Origin: Pachyseris speciosa
Taxonomy: Eukaryota; Cnidaria; Anthozoa; Scleractinia; Pachyseridae
Assembly: GCA_016490735.1 (NCBI GenBank)
Contig: JAEMWC010000157.1
Span: 792,501 to 856,500 of the forward strand
DNA: 64,000 nt
Reading direction: 5' to 3'
The position numbers were made by a program, and so were the translations under genes. The notes beneath the pieces are model-generated. The model was not told the origin of the DNA. It saw nothing but the letters and a program-made list of their open reading frames with translations, and did no database searches. The number at the start of each line of letters is the position of its first letter. The first letter of the stretch is position 1. Of this stretch, positions 34,038 to 60,905 are shown piece after piece.

Positions 34038-34866
34038 GAGTAATTGCTCTGTATGTCAAACGCTCTCCGATGAATCTTGTCAGAATACCTACGTCAAGAG
34101 AGATCTAGAATAGGGAACACCTATCTTTATTTCTCTCGAATACTTTCTATCATAGTCAGGTTTTTCGGGGATCAGATCCGGCTGCGATGAAACATTGGAA
34201 ATTCTAGCCTCTCTTTATACATGGATATATATATGTGCGCAAAATAGTCTAATATTCATAATGATAAGAAAGCTATTAAAAGCAGAATGATGGGGATGTA
34301 GGGTTTCCGTTATAACGGTTTCGAATCATTTTTTTCTCGCAGCATTTCCATGATTTCGATCTTATTGTGACGTATTTTTCAAGGCAGTTTCGGTATTTTG
34401 TCTCTCTGGCGTCCGATACCGACTGGCAGATTCGCGGTTTTTCCCTTTCAGTTTGGCGGTATTAATGACAACCACCACGCCCTCTTCAATTTATTTGAAA
34501 ATTCAACGGAGCTTGTGTTAATTGGCAAAATTTAAATATGTCCCAGTTCTGAACCAGTAGCCCAGTAGCACGGCGTAGTCAATCGAACTCCAGTTGGATT
34601 CGGTAATCGAACATAATAAAACTAGAAAACGGTAAGAAACAAGCAAGGCTGGTTACACGGCTAACCCGAAAATTTTGCTAATCAGGAACACAATCGAACA
34701 TAAAACCAGTTTCATCTGGTTTCAAACAAGGCGTTGCGGCCCAATAAGTTATGTCAGATCAAACGTTGAACGGAAAGTTCATGGAAGATGTGTGACACTC
34801 GAATTGTAAAGTGGTTCGATTGGTATAGTGATAACTGTATCAAAAGTGTCAGAAATGTTTCTTAAA
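34038..34866. other. GPCR upstream region
   Basis: No other gene. It contains the phrase ACTAGAAAACGGTAAGAAAC followed by AAGCAAGGCTGGTTACACGG (about 34620-34661). This is shared with the 3' end of the PLE at 57.77-57.82 kb, so a PLE terminal remnant lies here. Confidence 0.45.
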
Positions 34867-34907
34867 AACACAGTCGTTTCGGGTATATAACCCTTCTTCA
34901 GTGTGTT
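34867..34907 (-). ncRNA. Hammerhead-ribozyme-like motif, copy 1 (decayed site)
   Basis: The minus strand reads AACACA, then core CTGAAGA, A, stem II GGG-TTATATA-CCC, GAAA, CGAC, then TGTGTT. AACACA and TGTGTT pair perfectly as a 6 bp stem I flanking the core, as in a type I hammerhead. CTGANGA and GAAA are the invariant core. The expected cleavage triplet would be GTC; here it is GAC, so self-cleavage is probably lost. It lies about 200 bp from a PLE-end remnant. Confidence 0.5.
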
Positions 34908-36142
34908 GGCTTCAATTTCAAACACGAGTACTTTATTGAAGACGGTTTAAATCTCCTGGGACCTTAACAATATCCCCGGTCGGTGTTATCCCAGAGAAAG
35001 ACAGTTTACATGGTTTACTGTGCTGTTCATGTTTTTCAGTATTGATTGTGAATTTATCGATTTTGAATTACCTTGATTGTGTTTATGTCTTCACACCTGC
35101 CTTACTTACATATAAGAGGGAAATCTTTCCGATTCAATTGAAACTGAATGCTTATTGATGTTTATGCCGTTTTGTGTTTCTTCCCAACAAAATCAAACTA
35201 ATCGCATCGATTTAGTTCGATTGGTTCGATTGACTTCGATAATCCAACTCTCCCAAAAGTTCCAATTCGATAATGTTTGATTATACCGAACCAATCGAAC
35301 AACAATCGGGCGATTGGGTACGATTCAGTGATTCTTGGTTCGGTTTCGTTCGGTTGGCTACGCCGGGTAAATGTGGTGCCGATCTCAGGCACATAAGGTA
35401 ATTTTAAGTCAATATCTATAACATTCACGGCTCGGGTCGGAGTCATGAACGAGGCTGTGTTAAGGTGGATCCCAGGCAATGGTCAACTTTTGCTTCCTCG
35501 AGATAGTCTTTGCATAACCAAAAACAGATTCTAAAGACATATCTTAACGTGAAATGTATTTCACTTTCTTACATTGCCTTTTAAAGAGTGAATACTGTAC
35601 GCTTAATATTGAGGGACTAAGTTATAAATCATTCTGTATCTGTATATAAAAAAAACGATTTTGATCTTGAAATGATTCCGCGCGTAAAGAGCCACCGAGA
35701 ACAAAATACGTACTGCCAAATATTACTTTGTTTGATTTTATTGTGACATAAAACCACGCGGCTTTTGATTGGTTAAGCGGACTCGCTACGCGTTCGACAT
35801 GACACATAAGAACCTTCTAGGGAGCCATCGATATTTCGCCTTGGCGTCATTATCACTCTGTTTTCAGCAATGCAACTCTGTTTTATATTATGGTTTTATC
35901 TGCATGGTGGATGACTGTTCTGGGCCAGGTTGTTCGAAAGCCGATTAACCCTGATCCAAGGAATTTTAACCAAGGAATTTATTTCTCTATCCTTAAAAGT
36001 TGTTCAACGCTCAGTGATAAGTCACAGAAATAAAGTTTATTCCCAGTCTCCTTGAGTGAAGTCAAAGCACGCAGCCGTGAACGATAATCCTGCCAGGTAT
36101 ACGTTGGATCAAATCGTTGATCTGATCGGCTTAAAAAATATA
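34908..36142. other. Non-coding stretch
   Basis: Short words built on TCGATTGG and CGAACCAATCGA recur at about 35200-35370 in both orientations. Short ORFs (35198-35479, 35979-36407) show no family motif. Confidence 0.35.
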
Positions 36143-36546
36143 GAAAATAGTAGAAGCAGAGACCGATACAACGTAGAAGTATCAAATTTTTTTTTAGTGT
36201 ACTATATATATTTCGGCTGGTTAAACCAACCGTCTTCAGGTACAGTGAGAATTTACAGAGTAGACTGCGAGTAGAAAAAAAAATTGTGACCAAAGTTGGG
36301 GAGCGCGTTGTCCCGATCCTTCTCTTGGGCATTCTAAACAGTGCGTGCGAATTTAGAAACCAACAGTGTTCTAAAAATAGAAAAGATACGCGCAAAGGTT
36401 GACTCAAAGGGCTTGTATGGGAGAGTGAAGCTCCTATTCATGGGCTCCTGCTATGGTGCGGTCTTTTAAGCGGTTTGGCCTGCCAAACTATAGAACACTA
36501 AAAAATTTTATACTTCTACGTTGTGCCGGTCTCTGCTTCTACTATT
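36143..36546. repeat. Inverted repeat enclosing a hammerhead-like motif
   Basis: AGTAGAAGCAGAGACCGATA and ACGTAGAAGTAT on the left are inverted on the right (ATACTTCTACGTTGTGCCGG, then CTCTGCTTCTACT). The arms are about 50 bp. A second hammerhead-like motif lies near the left arm. Confidence 0.65.
36198..36244 (-). ncRNA. Hammerhead-ribozyme-like motif, copy 2 (best formed)
   Basis: The minus strand reads TGTAC, core CTGAAGA, C, stem II GGTTGG-TTTAA-CCAGCC, GAAA, TATATATA, then GTACA. TGTAC and GTACA form a 5 bp stem I right against the core. GAAATATATATA can form a minimal A/T stem III, ending in the permitted cleavage triplet ATA directly before stem I. Stem II has 6 bp with one G-U pair. 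One extra base sits between the core and stem II, at the same place in all three copies. Activity is unproven. Confidence 0.55.
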
Positions 36547-39500
36547 TGAGGTCTAGTTTTCCGTGAAAAAAGTAAAAAAGAAACAAGCCAAAAGGAGTAA
36601 ATTTTAGTCACAAATAGTGAAAAACCAGGACAGCTGAAAAACGAAAAAATGTAAATGAAGGAAAATGAAGAAACGGGCACCTTTCCCACAATGCAATACG
36701 GAAGTATCTTCCCAGTGCGCGCGCATTTGAGTTGGCGGCCATATTTGTTCTGTGTTTGTGGAGTGAAAAAAGTTGTGGGATTTTATTAATGGCAAACTTT
36801 CCTGGAGTTTTGCACTGATGAAACGGAGCGCGATAGGTATTGTACCTCACAAATAATAGAGTATCATTTTGTAATGGCGTTTTTTTTTTCTCTTGAATAG
36901 CGCGAGAAACATTTTACTTTTCTTGTTGGCCATGTTGATGTCGTGTCACTCTCACCTGTTTATATGATCTTTATGTTAATTTTCCCTCTTCTATGAAATC
37001 ACAATTATTTTTCGGTAGTTTTGGATTCGTCTGACAATGCTCTGTTTCTTTAAAAAAAACTATAATTTTTTTTCCTGTTTTTAGAATAACAGTGACTTTG
37101 ATAAATGCGTTAACGTTTGAGGTCAGTACAGTTTGATCTTGTCGTAAGAAATCTCGTCATCAGAGAATTTGAACAACAAAACGAGAAAAATTTCGTCCAT
37201 GTTGGAATAACATCCTCAGAGCCCTAGAAATTTTGCTTTTTTGCGTTATGTTTTGATTTTTCTTGTGAGCATTCGTTGTCCTGTTCACAAAGCAATAAAC
37301 GAGCGACTAAGTTTTTATAAAGAAGCACGGATGTTTAATATTTTATATCCTTTGAATGAGTCCACGTACCGTTTCGCAAGCTGAGTCTCTGGAAACATGA
37401 GTTTTTACGGCCTGTCATGATTTCTTGGTATAATTAAGCTTACTTCGTCTTCAAGTTGCTTCATAAATGCTGTTTGCTGTGTAGTCGTTAGTTACATAAA
37501 CTACAGACGTAATTCGATTTTCGTAGGTAGTTGAAGCTTATGTGAACAAGCAACGAAATTGGTTTCTTTACTAATACTCCGTGGCATTTTTTTACCAAAA
37601 GTATTTGATTGTTGTGTTAATTTTTGCCTCTAAACTTACAACTCTAAAAGAGTTAGAGCAGAATTGTTAAATTCAGTCTGATCGTATTATGAATTTGTGG
37701 TGGAAGTTGATTTAAAGTATTTCTAACAGTTTCGTGTATGTACTGTTATGTTGCTGTTGGTTTAAACATGTAAATTCATTTGTTTTTGTCAACATACAGC
37801 TTGGCTTATTCCTTCTAATCCAGATTTCAAATCTTTATCCTGGTTAATAGTTTAGCCAAGCCTTAAAGCAGAGCTCCACAATCATTTTTTTTTACTGGCA
37901 TTGAGCAACTTCACATGGCTTTTGTTTAGCCAATATTGTGTCCAAAAATATTGAGCAGCAGCAATGAAAATGAAGAGTTTTAGGATCCTGATGAACTAAA
38001 GTTTGTTGTGTTTGTTTTTTCGAAGATTCTTGGAGGCGATGGAGAAATTAGAAATTAAAATAACAAACATATCTAGTAGTAACAACTAGACAAATTGCTA
38101 AGCAATTTTGACATAAATGTCTGTAGAAAAGGCAAAAAGGCATTCCACACAAAATCATTGCTTGGCTAAGCAGATACAAAACCCTGAAGAGGCTCAATAG
38201 TTTGACTGTTCCCATGTCCACTGATGAAGTTTCTTCAATTAAAGATTCTCAGTGGCAAAACATCCAGCTATACAGCAGCAAAGACAGCAGTTGCCAAACC
38301 ACGCAAGGTGGCAGACATGTACACTATAAAATTAGGAAAGCTAGCCAACTAATTTTGCTGTTATTAACATCCAAACACTGATTCTTATTTGAGAATTTTT
38401 CAAGTTAGATGGTGAAACTTCATTGTTTACATTCTTTGGATGAAGTGTTTTTGATATTTTCTTGACAGCTTTTTGACAACTTCCTGTCAGATTTTGAGAC
38501 ATGCACTTGCATTAATTTGATCTGCTTTTTTCCCCTCGAGTTTGACTTACAGCCTTTCAAAAATACTTAAGCTTTTAAAAAACCTCCTCTCATGTTGTTT
38601 TCACTTTGTTATTTTATTTTATATAATTTCCTGCCAAAATGCGGAATGTAACACAGTGGGTTATCTCGAGTGACTTTAATTTTCACATTGGCTTACATGG
38701 AGGGGTTGACACACAGATGTACGGTCATCCATATGGTCAGTGGTACAGTGACGCCATAACCAAAACCAAAATTTCTCGTAATGATGGGTTACCATAATTT
38801 ATTTCCTTACCCATGTTGATCCGTGCTTGGAGCTCCACTGCAAATAGCACCCAATGTTTCTGAGTACTCTGGACAGTGTACATGTACAGGATACACCAGC
38901 TTTGGACTGAGCCCTTGAATTGTAGTTAATTTTTCCTGGGAAGGTTTAACCATAAACCAATAATTATATTACTTTACATCCATGGATGGTCTTGTTTTAA
39001 TTGTTTTGAAAGATTTATTTTGTATTACATGTATGTACATGTAGTTATACTGTAGCTGCAGTCTGTACATGTATTCCCCACCCCCTGCCTTCAGTTAATG
39101 TTGGCTGTTTCATCGACAATAAAAATTATTCATATCATTATGATAACAAAAAAAAAGATCTCCTTTGGAACCAAACATTGAATACAGTAACAGGAGAGGT
39201 GTAAGGTAAAGTAAAATATGCCAACCTTCACAAAAGATTTGAATTGAAGACTGTTATAAAGTGTAGCTTAAAATTATTCAACAACAACAGCTATATCTAT
39301 CCCTTAATTTAAAAATTACACGAAGTCACAAGTAGCAATATTGCAGTGTAAGATAATTCAGTAAGGGCAACTGACAACCTCAAATAAACTGAAATAGTTA
39401 AAAATGCCAGGTTGCCAGTTAATTATATAGATATGACAGTTTGCAGTCAGTAACAAACTCAACACGCACAGAAACACTAAATACAGTGAAAGAAAAACAT

Positions 39501-39599
39501 TAAACAAATTGTGTGTATTATTGTATGACTGGCTGCAGTAAATGCTGGTATTTGTTCAAATTCATGGGTATGTACATGTATTCATTTTGTGTTATTCAG
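36547..39599. other. ICA1 upstream region, likely promoter or 5' UTR intron
   Basis: About 3 kb almost free of recognisable repeats, unlike its surroundings. GGCGGCCATATTTG at about 36733-36746 resembles a YY1-type initiator region. A possible donor ATAG|GTATTG lies near 36835. This would suit a non-coding first exon of ICA1 spliced to an acceptor at 39599, but there is no direct evidence. Confidence 0.3.
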
Positions 39600-39662
39600 G
39601 TGCTTCTGAATCCAGTGTTGCCGGTCTTTTGTTGAGTTGGATTTGAGTGAACAGCACTCATC

Positions 39663-55309
<15,647 letters not shown>

Positions 55310-55387
55310 ATGGAAATTAAATTGTTTGACTCTTTTGCAGTTAGGAGTGCCAAACATCAGTTGGACAAAATGAACAAATTTAATTTT

Positions 55388-55393
55388 AATAAA
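55388..55393 (+). terminator. ICA1 proximal poly(A) signal
   Basis: AATAAA 79 bp after the ICA1 stop codon. A second AATAAA at 56067-56072 would place the 106 bp tandem repeat inside a longer 3' UTR. Which is used cannot be told from sequence. Confidence 0.5.
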
Positions 55394-55544
55394 AATATTA
55401 AGAGAGCCTGCTGAGAGTACCTCTCAAAATAGCTTGTATTTGAATGTTTAGTTTGGTGGGATTTATCGGCAGGCTCCAAAGTGAAGTGTACATTGTGAGG
55501 CGTAATTAATTTTGTTGCATCACCGAAACTTAGTAATGCTCAAG

Positions 55545-55870
55545 TTGCCTCATTTGAATAGTCACACTTTAGGATTTCATCCACAGACTCAAAAACCAGA
55601 ACCACTTTGTTCGGCTTAATAAACCACTCCACAGGAAAGTGCTGCTCAGTAGCTTTCATTTGAATGGTCACACTTTAGGATTTCATCCACAGACTCAAAA
55701 GTTGGAGCCACCCTGTACAACATAATAAACAGCACCTCAGGAAAGTACTGCTCAGTAGCTTTCATTTGAATGGTCGCACTTTAGAATTTCATCCACAGGC
55801 TCAACAGTTAGAACCACCTTGTCCGCTGTACAGCTCAAAAGTAGTTCGAGTAGAATGTGCTGCTCGGTAG
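55545..55870 (+). repeat. Tandem repeat, 106 bp unit, about 3 copies, ICA1 3' region
   Basis: CATTTGAATGGTCACACTTT recurs at 55551, 55657 and 55763 (106 bp period). Each copy is followed by AGGATTTCATCCACAGACTC and ends in a CTGCTCAGTAGCTTT-type block. It lies 240-560 bp past the stop codon, before the second poly(A) signal. Confidence 0.85.
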
Positions 55871-57210
55871 CTGTAATTTTGAACTCGTTGTATTGGTAAC
55901 ACAGTCAGATTCAAGAGATACAACAAAGTTTCAGAAAGAGTGTTTGAATCTGGGAGTAATACATCTAACAAAAATGGTAGAGGATTTCTTTAAATTTATT
56001 TATCGTGGGCATTCTCAAAGCTTACTTGGCATGAGCCGTTTGGTGTGATGCTTAGTTTGTGTACGAAATAAAAAGGCTCATCATATTGTACTTTAATGGT
56101 GTTAAAGAGCACACAAGGTATTGTAACAGGTATATGTGTAAGTAAAGTAAATGGAAATCTTAAATTAGTATATATTAAACCGCGTGTAAAATGGTACTAT
56201 GTGTCAAGGCTATTTTAACTTATTTAGGGTCGTAAATTATTGTATAGTTTGCTTTTGTTTTCACAATGGGTTTTGTTCCTACATGCAACGTTTAAAACGG
56301 GCACCTCCTTAAGCTGACTAAAAATAAACAATGAGTTTTCCCAATACACGTATTCGCTCGGATCACCTGTCTGACCTCTCAAATCCAAACCCGTTTGGCA
56401 AAATGCTTGAACTTTTATACCAAAACAGAGATTAGCACGGTTTCAACCATACCACCCTTGGGCAACACGTACAGGCATCATAATTATGAGGCCTTCCAAG
56501 GGGTAGAAGCGACAACCGACATGGCTCTGAAAACTGGCGACAATCTTCCCCCAAAACACCGACAGCGAAAGCGACATTTTTCCCCAACAAAACAAGCGAC
56601 AGACAGTCGTAAAGAGCAACAAAGCGACACCAGACCACCCCTTGTAAGGCCTCAATTTTTGCACATGAAAGAGAGCCTCCTTTCCCAGGATCCCTCTAGC
56701 CCTACACCCAAAATTACTACAATTTACATTGCCAAGCTTCTACTGCCTACCAAGCCTCTACTGGACGCGAAAGCTACTCGGAGTTTTGTTAGCCGTCGAA
56801 TAGTCGGGCAACGTTTATGGAAGGACGTTAAGGCGCTTGCAAATATTTGTTCGCAAAGTGTGTTTTGGGCCTTCTTATAATCACAGCAGTTCGGGCACCC
56901 ACTGTATGGACACAACACAATTATGTACCTGTGCCCGGGCACTTGTACTCGGTTATCAAGTGTGAACACAGCCAAACATACGTTTTTTCAAAACGGTCAG
57001 GTGTACTCAGATTCAGTCCGTGAACTTGATGTCTACCAGATTTTCCTGTCGACCAACTCTGTCTTTTGCAGACGTCTGCTCCGCACCAAACTGTTTGAAG
57101 TTCCCTACGTAACTGATAAGATTTAGTCAGAATATGTGATTATTTTATGCTAGGTCTATTATAAGAACGTCATCTTTCGTCCCTCATTTGAAATTTGCAA
57201 AACTCAGAGG
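55871..57210. other. Downstream of ICA1; one unassigned ORF
   Basis: The 161 aa frame at 56395-56880 (plus) contains recurring GCGACA words, has no domain I can name and no splice support. I regard it as repeat-derived. Nothing else is seen. Confidence 0.4.
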
Positions 57211-57765
57211 GTTTTTTTTTTTGTAAGTTTCTTTGCAAATAGAAACAACAAATACACGTCGTCAACACTAAAACAACAAAGTAAAAGAAATGATTACAAA
57301 AGTAAAAAAATACTAACACGAAAACACGTACGACGACTACCAAATGATCCCGAATACACTTCACTGGATAACACGAACAAACTAAAATTACTTGTTAAGA
57401 GTATAATGCCACTAACAAAGATAATATGTAATGAAAAGACAGTAAACAGATTTTAGAGTGGAATGGCCCAAGTGCGATGAAATTTAGAAAGAGCTTTTTT
57501 GCCATTGCGATCTCTTTTAACGTTTGAAGTTTTTCATGGATAATGAGAAGATAGTTTTGAAAATCTAAATCATCTCCGCGAAGGCTTGTCCAGAAAATGT
57601 GATATTTAGCAATTAATAAACAGTAGTTTAGTATCCGCCAATGCTTTGTCCTTTCATGCCAGCCATACAATATGTGAAAACACTGGAAAATACTTAAGCA
57701 AGGACCACCGTTGCAAAATAGAAGAGCCGGATCCTGTAACAGATCTAACCAGCTATAAAATTGTA
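57211..57765 (-). mobile_element. LINE C-terminal part (downstream piece of a split LINE)
   Basis: On the minus strand, QFYSWLDLLQDPALLF leads to ILYGWHERTKHWRILNYCLL, then AKYHIFWTSLRG and IIHEKLQTLKEIAMAKKLFL. This is the typical end of non-LTR RT proteins after the zinc knuckle. A poly(A) stretch on the minus strand (plus 57213-57224) marks the 3' end. The matching upstream piece is at 60775-60905, beyond an inserted PLE. Confidence 0.75.
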
Positions 57766-57833
57766 AACTAGAAAACGGTAAAAAAACAAACAAACAAGCA
57801 AGGCTGGTTACACGGCTAGGAATATATGTATTT

Positions 57834-57876
57834 AAACCAATATTTCGGGAGGCACAGCCGTCCTTCATCAGGGTGT
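57834..57876 (-). ncRNA. Hammerhead-ribozyme-like motif, copy 3, in the PLE 3' end
   Basis: The minus strand reads ACC, core CTGATGA, A, stem II GGA-C-GGC-TGT-GCC-TCC, C, GAAA, TATT, then GGT. ACC/GGT close a short stem I. ATT is a permitted cleavage triplet. Stem II has 6 bp with a bulged C. Its position about 160 bp after the PLE stop codon fits the known presence of hammerhead motifs in PLE terminal regions. Confidence 0.55.
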
Positions 57877-58165
57877 TACATATTATGACCCTAAGATGAA
57901 ACGACGTTACAATTTAAAAAAAGTTGTAGATGTAACATGATATTATAATAAAGGTAAACAATACAACGTAAAATAAAAAACGTTACAGTTTGAAAATTTG
58001 AAAAAAACGTAACATGAAAACAAAAAGAAAGGTATTATATTTCTTCTTTTCTGTTGATTCCTAACGGTTCAAGAGTTTGTCCTCTATCAATTAGATATGC
58101 TTCTCTGGCTCTTCGTACACCGTCACGATTAGATTTGGACAGTTCTAGTGGAACAAGAGCCTAAA

Positions 58166-59652
58166 CTCGGGCTTTCAAAAAACAGTATTGTATCCCTAAC
58201 TTAGCGCTAAACAAAAGAATAGAGGGAAGTCTGTCTTTCTTACATCGGACGCATTGCGTTTAGCTTGTGTTGGAGTCTATTTCTTTAGACCCCTATCAAC
58301 ATATATTCCTCTAAAATACAGCTCAGCTATTGAGAACAATAATTATAACACTTGTAAAAAATATTTCTAAAAGAACAAGAAAAAGAGAAACAGAAAAATA
58401 AAGCCCGTGATATATACCACTAAAAGACATCGAACCCGGGTTAGCTGCGTCACAGGCAAGAACAGTGACCTTTAGGCCACAGAGGTTTATCGTTTTGCAA
58501 GGTGATAAAAATAGTGTATTGATTCCAAAAAAAACTAAGCACACTTGTTTTCGCTTCGATGGATAATTGTTTGAGAAAGGAAACGCTTATCGAACGATGT
58601 AGGATTTTTTCGCATAAACGTTAATGGAGTACGTCTCGGTGAAATGTGAGTAGAAAATTAATTAGCAGAGTGAAACTGTTTACAAACACTTCTCCTTTGT
58701 CGTCTCGGGGGGTGGAGGGGTCTGAGTTTTCTAGGTCTCGTGCTCCGGAGCCGATTATAATAACGTGAAGTGTTTGTTATCTGCGATAAACAGACGGTGT
58801 AACATTTCAGCGTACTGAACGGCGATAATTTATTTTATCCACGTTTATTTGACCTTGAAAATTTGTATAGTTTTGAGGGGGTCTGAGTTTTCCAGATTTG
58901 GGGGGGGGGGGGGGGGGGGGTCTGAGTTTTCTAGGTCTGAGGTCTGAGGTCTGAGTTTTCTAGGTCTGAGTTCTCCAGACACCCGATACGGGGAACACGG
59001 CGGCAATCCATCTGGAGTTAAATTTTGGTCATGTTAAAAGCTTTCTTCTCGCTGTTGAACTTGCAAACATTCGTATAGACACTTCTCTTAACATATTAGT
59101 TGTTCAGACTTCAAAGACACAAGGTGAATCGACGTTTTCCGATACGTGACAACAGGCATCATTCTTGCTGTTGATATGAGATTTACACTTCCGAATCACT
59201 CGGCCGTGAAAGGTCAAACTCCCTTTGTCTGTAATCTCTAATTTTTGGCGCTCCCCTCGCGTCGCGTCTCCTCGCAACTTCGCGCGCACACGTGCCCCCA
59301 AAATCCGTCGCCAAAATTAGAGACTACTCGCAGTCTACTGAAGCAGACACGAGGAAACACGGCAGTCCATCTGCCGTTAAGTTTACTTATGTTAAAAACT
59401 TTCTTCTCGCCGTTGAACTTGCAAACATTCGCATAGACACTTCTCTTAACATATTGTTTCTTCAGACTTCAAAAGACACAAGATGAATCGACATTTCCCC
59501 ATACGTGACAACACGCATCACTGTTGTTAAAAATAGTTAGCGCTTGCGCAGAAATGCCGGAAGTGCACTTTGTGGATGATACTCGACGACGAAAAAGAAG
59601 AACCGTCGGTAATCTTAGACCCGGGCGACGCGCGAGACGCGCGCAGCCCGAG
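58166..59652. mobile_element. 1.49 kb element splitting the PLE
   Basis: It has short inverted ends CTCGGGCT and AGCCCGAG. TAA occurs on both flanks (58162-58164 and 59653-59655), like the TWA duplications of PIF/Harbinger elements. PLE protein similarity stops at DMQLI on one side and resumes at PLELSKSNRDGVRRA on the other. The interior holds a tRNA-like scrap (about 58430-58505), a G-rich run of about 20 (58898-58920), GTCTGAGTTTTCTAGG repeats, and a two-copy repeat (59000-59175 and 59350-59530). No transposase. Confidence 0.7.
59000..59530. repeat. Two-copy direct repeat, also found inverted at 43.5 kb
   Basis: GTTGAACTTGCAAACATTCG, ATAGACACTTCTCTTAACAT and CAGACTTCAAAGACACAAG occur at 59055-59120 and 59412-59480. 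The middle part recurs inverted at 43540-43610 inside the 3.3 kb element of ICA1 intron 1. Confidence 0.75.
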
Positions 59653-60774
59653 TAATTAGTTGCATGTCAGAAGCGCTGTGACCGTTGGAGAGAAAATGTT
59701 CTGATATTGCAGTGGGTATAGAGCTGTTGGTTTGTTTGTCGACTGTTCTACGATGTTCGTTGAAACGGTCCTTTAGTCGTCGTTTAGTTTCGCCTATGTA
59801 TTGTTTGTGACAGTGATTGGATTGTACCATGTATATGACATTTTTGGAATTACAGTCAATGTGATGTTTGATAAATCTAGTTTCGCCGGTGGAATGAAAA
59901 GTATAGGTTGTAAGTCAGTCCATCAGTTATGTAGTTGCATGTTAAACAGTTGTGGCCACAGCGAAAGGCACCAAGGGGTTGATTATTTTTAACAGGTTTA
60001 CGTAGTTAAGCACTGACCTATAGATCGTTAAGATTGTTAGAACGTCGGAACGCAACAAGAGGGGCAGCCTTGAAAACGTCAACGCAGCGGGGAGATGAAG
60101 ATAAAATGTTGAAGTGTTTGTGAATAATAGATGATACGGAGCGAATAGCTGGATTGTATGTTATAACAAGGGGTACACGTGTAGGCTGGTTAGTCTCGGA
60201 ATTGCGTTGTTTGGGGTCAAGTGCTTCGGTACGTGAAATGTTGTAAAAGCGAGTTGTATTTCGTTGTTGAGGAAAGAGAGATTGTATCCACGTTTGTTGA
60301 GATAAGACTTAAGTTCCTTAAGACTGAGTGCGAAAGTTTCGTCAGAAGAGTAGATGCGTCGAAGTCTGAGAGCTAAACTGAATGGAATAGCTCTTTTGCT
60401 GTGTCTGGGATGGCAAGAGGATTGTAACAAGTAGAGATGTTTGTCAGTAGCCTTAGTGTAAAGATCAGTAGTGATTTGACCGTTGTTCAGTGACACGTTG
60501 ACGTCCAGAAAGGGTATGGATGAGAAAGAATAATTGGAAGTAAATTTAATTGTAGGGTGAATGTTGTTGAGATACGTGGTGAAGGTGTTGAGATCGTATA
60601 CTGAGTGTGTCCATATCATGAAAATGTCATATATAAAGCGCCACCAGGTATGCGGTTGGTATGGGGCATGTGATAGAGCGTCAGTCTCGTTTTTGGCGAG
60701 AAAAAGATTGGCATAAGATGGTGCCATTCTAGTTCCCATGGCAGTGCCGTGTACCTGCAAGTAGTGCGACTACG

Positions 60775-60905
60775 GAAGCGCAGTTAATCAGCAAGTGGTT
60801 CAGTGTTTGCTCTTTGTCGTTACAGAAATTACAGCTAGCCTTGTCTAGAAGGCCGTCACGAAAAGTGTAGCGCGGGTAGGAAGCACGTTGTTGATCACTT
60901 TATAG
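60775..60905 (-). mobile_element. LINE zinc-knuckle part (upstream piece of the split LINE)
   Basis: The minus strand reads KVINNVLPTRATLF, then after a one-base shift RDGLLDKASCNFCNDKEQTL, then NHLLINCAS. This is the C-x2-C...H-x4-C zinc-binding segment after the RT of non-LTR elements. It breaks off where the PLE begins and resumes at 57765. Confidence 0.75.

Larger units (their letters stand above)
57766..60774 (-). mobile_element. Penelope-like element inserted in the LINE
   Basis: The 5' end (about 60774) is truncated. RT sequence begins at YLQVHGTAMGTRMAPSYANL and continues with FIYDIFMIW (YxDD-like site changed to YIYD), IPFLDVNVS and the thumb. After a frame shift near 60165 and a stop, the GIY-YIG part follows (59830 to 59655, YIGETKRRLKDRFNEHR). 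The last protein segment is displaced to 58175-58035 (RRAREAYLIDRGQTLEP, stop TAA at 58035-58037), because a 1.49 kb element splits the coding region. A hammerhead-like motif lies just after the stop. The loss of the catalytic Asp and the shifts show that it is dead. Confidence 0.8.

Noticed and set aside
56395..56880. 161 aa open frame, plus strand
   Set aside because: No domain or splice support, and low-complexity Lys/Thr/Pro content with recurring GCGACA words; it is most likely repeat-derived.
57395..57868. 157 aa minus-strand frame as an independent gene
   Set aside because: Its middle is LINE C-terminal sequence and its start reads through the PLE end; it is a composite of two transposons.
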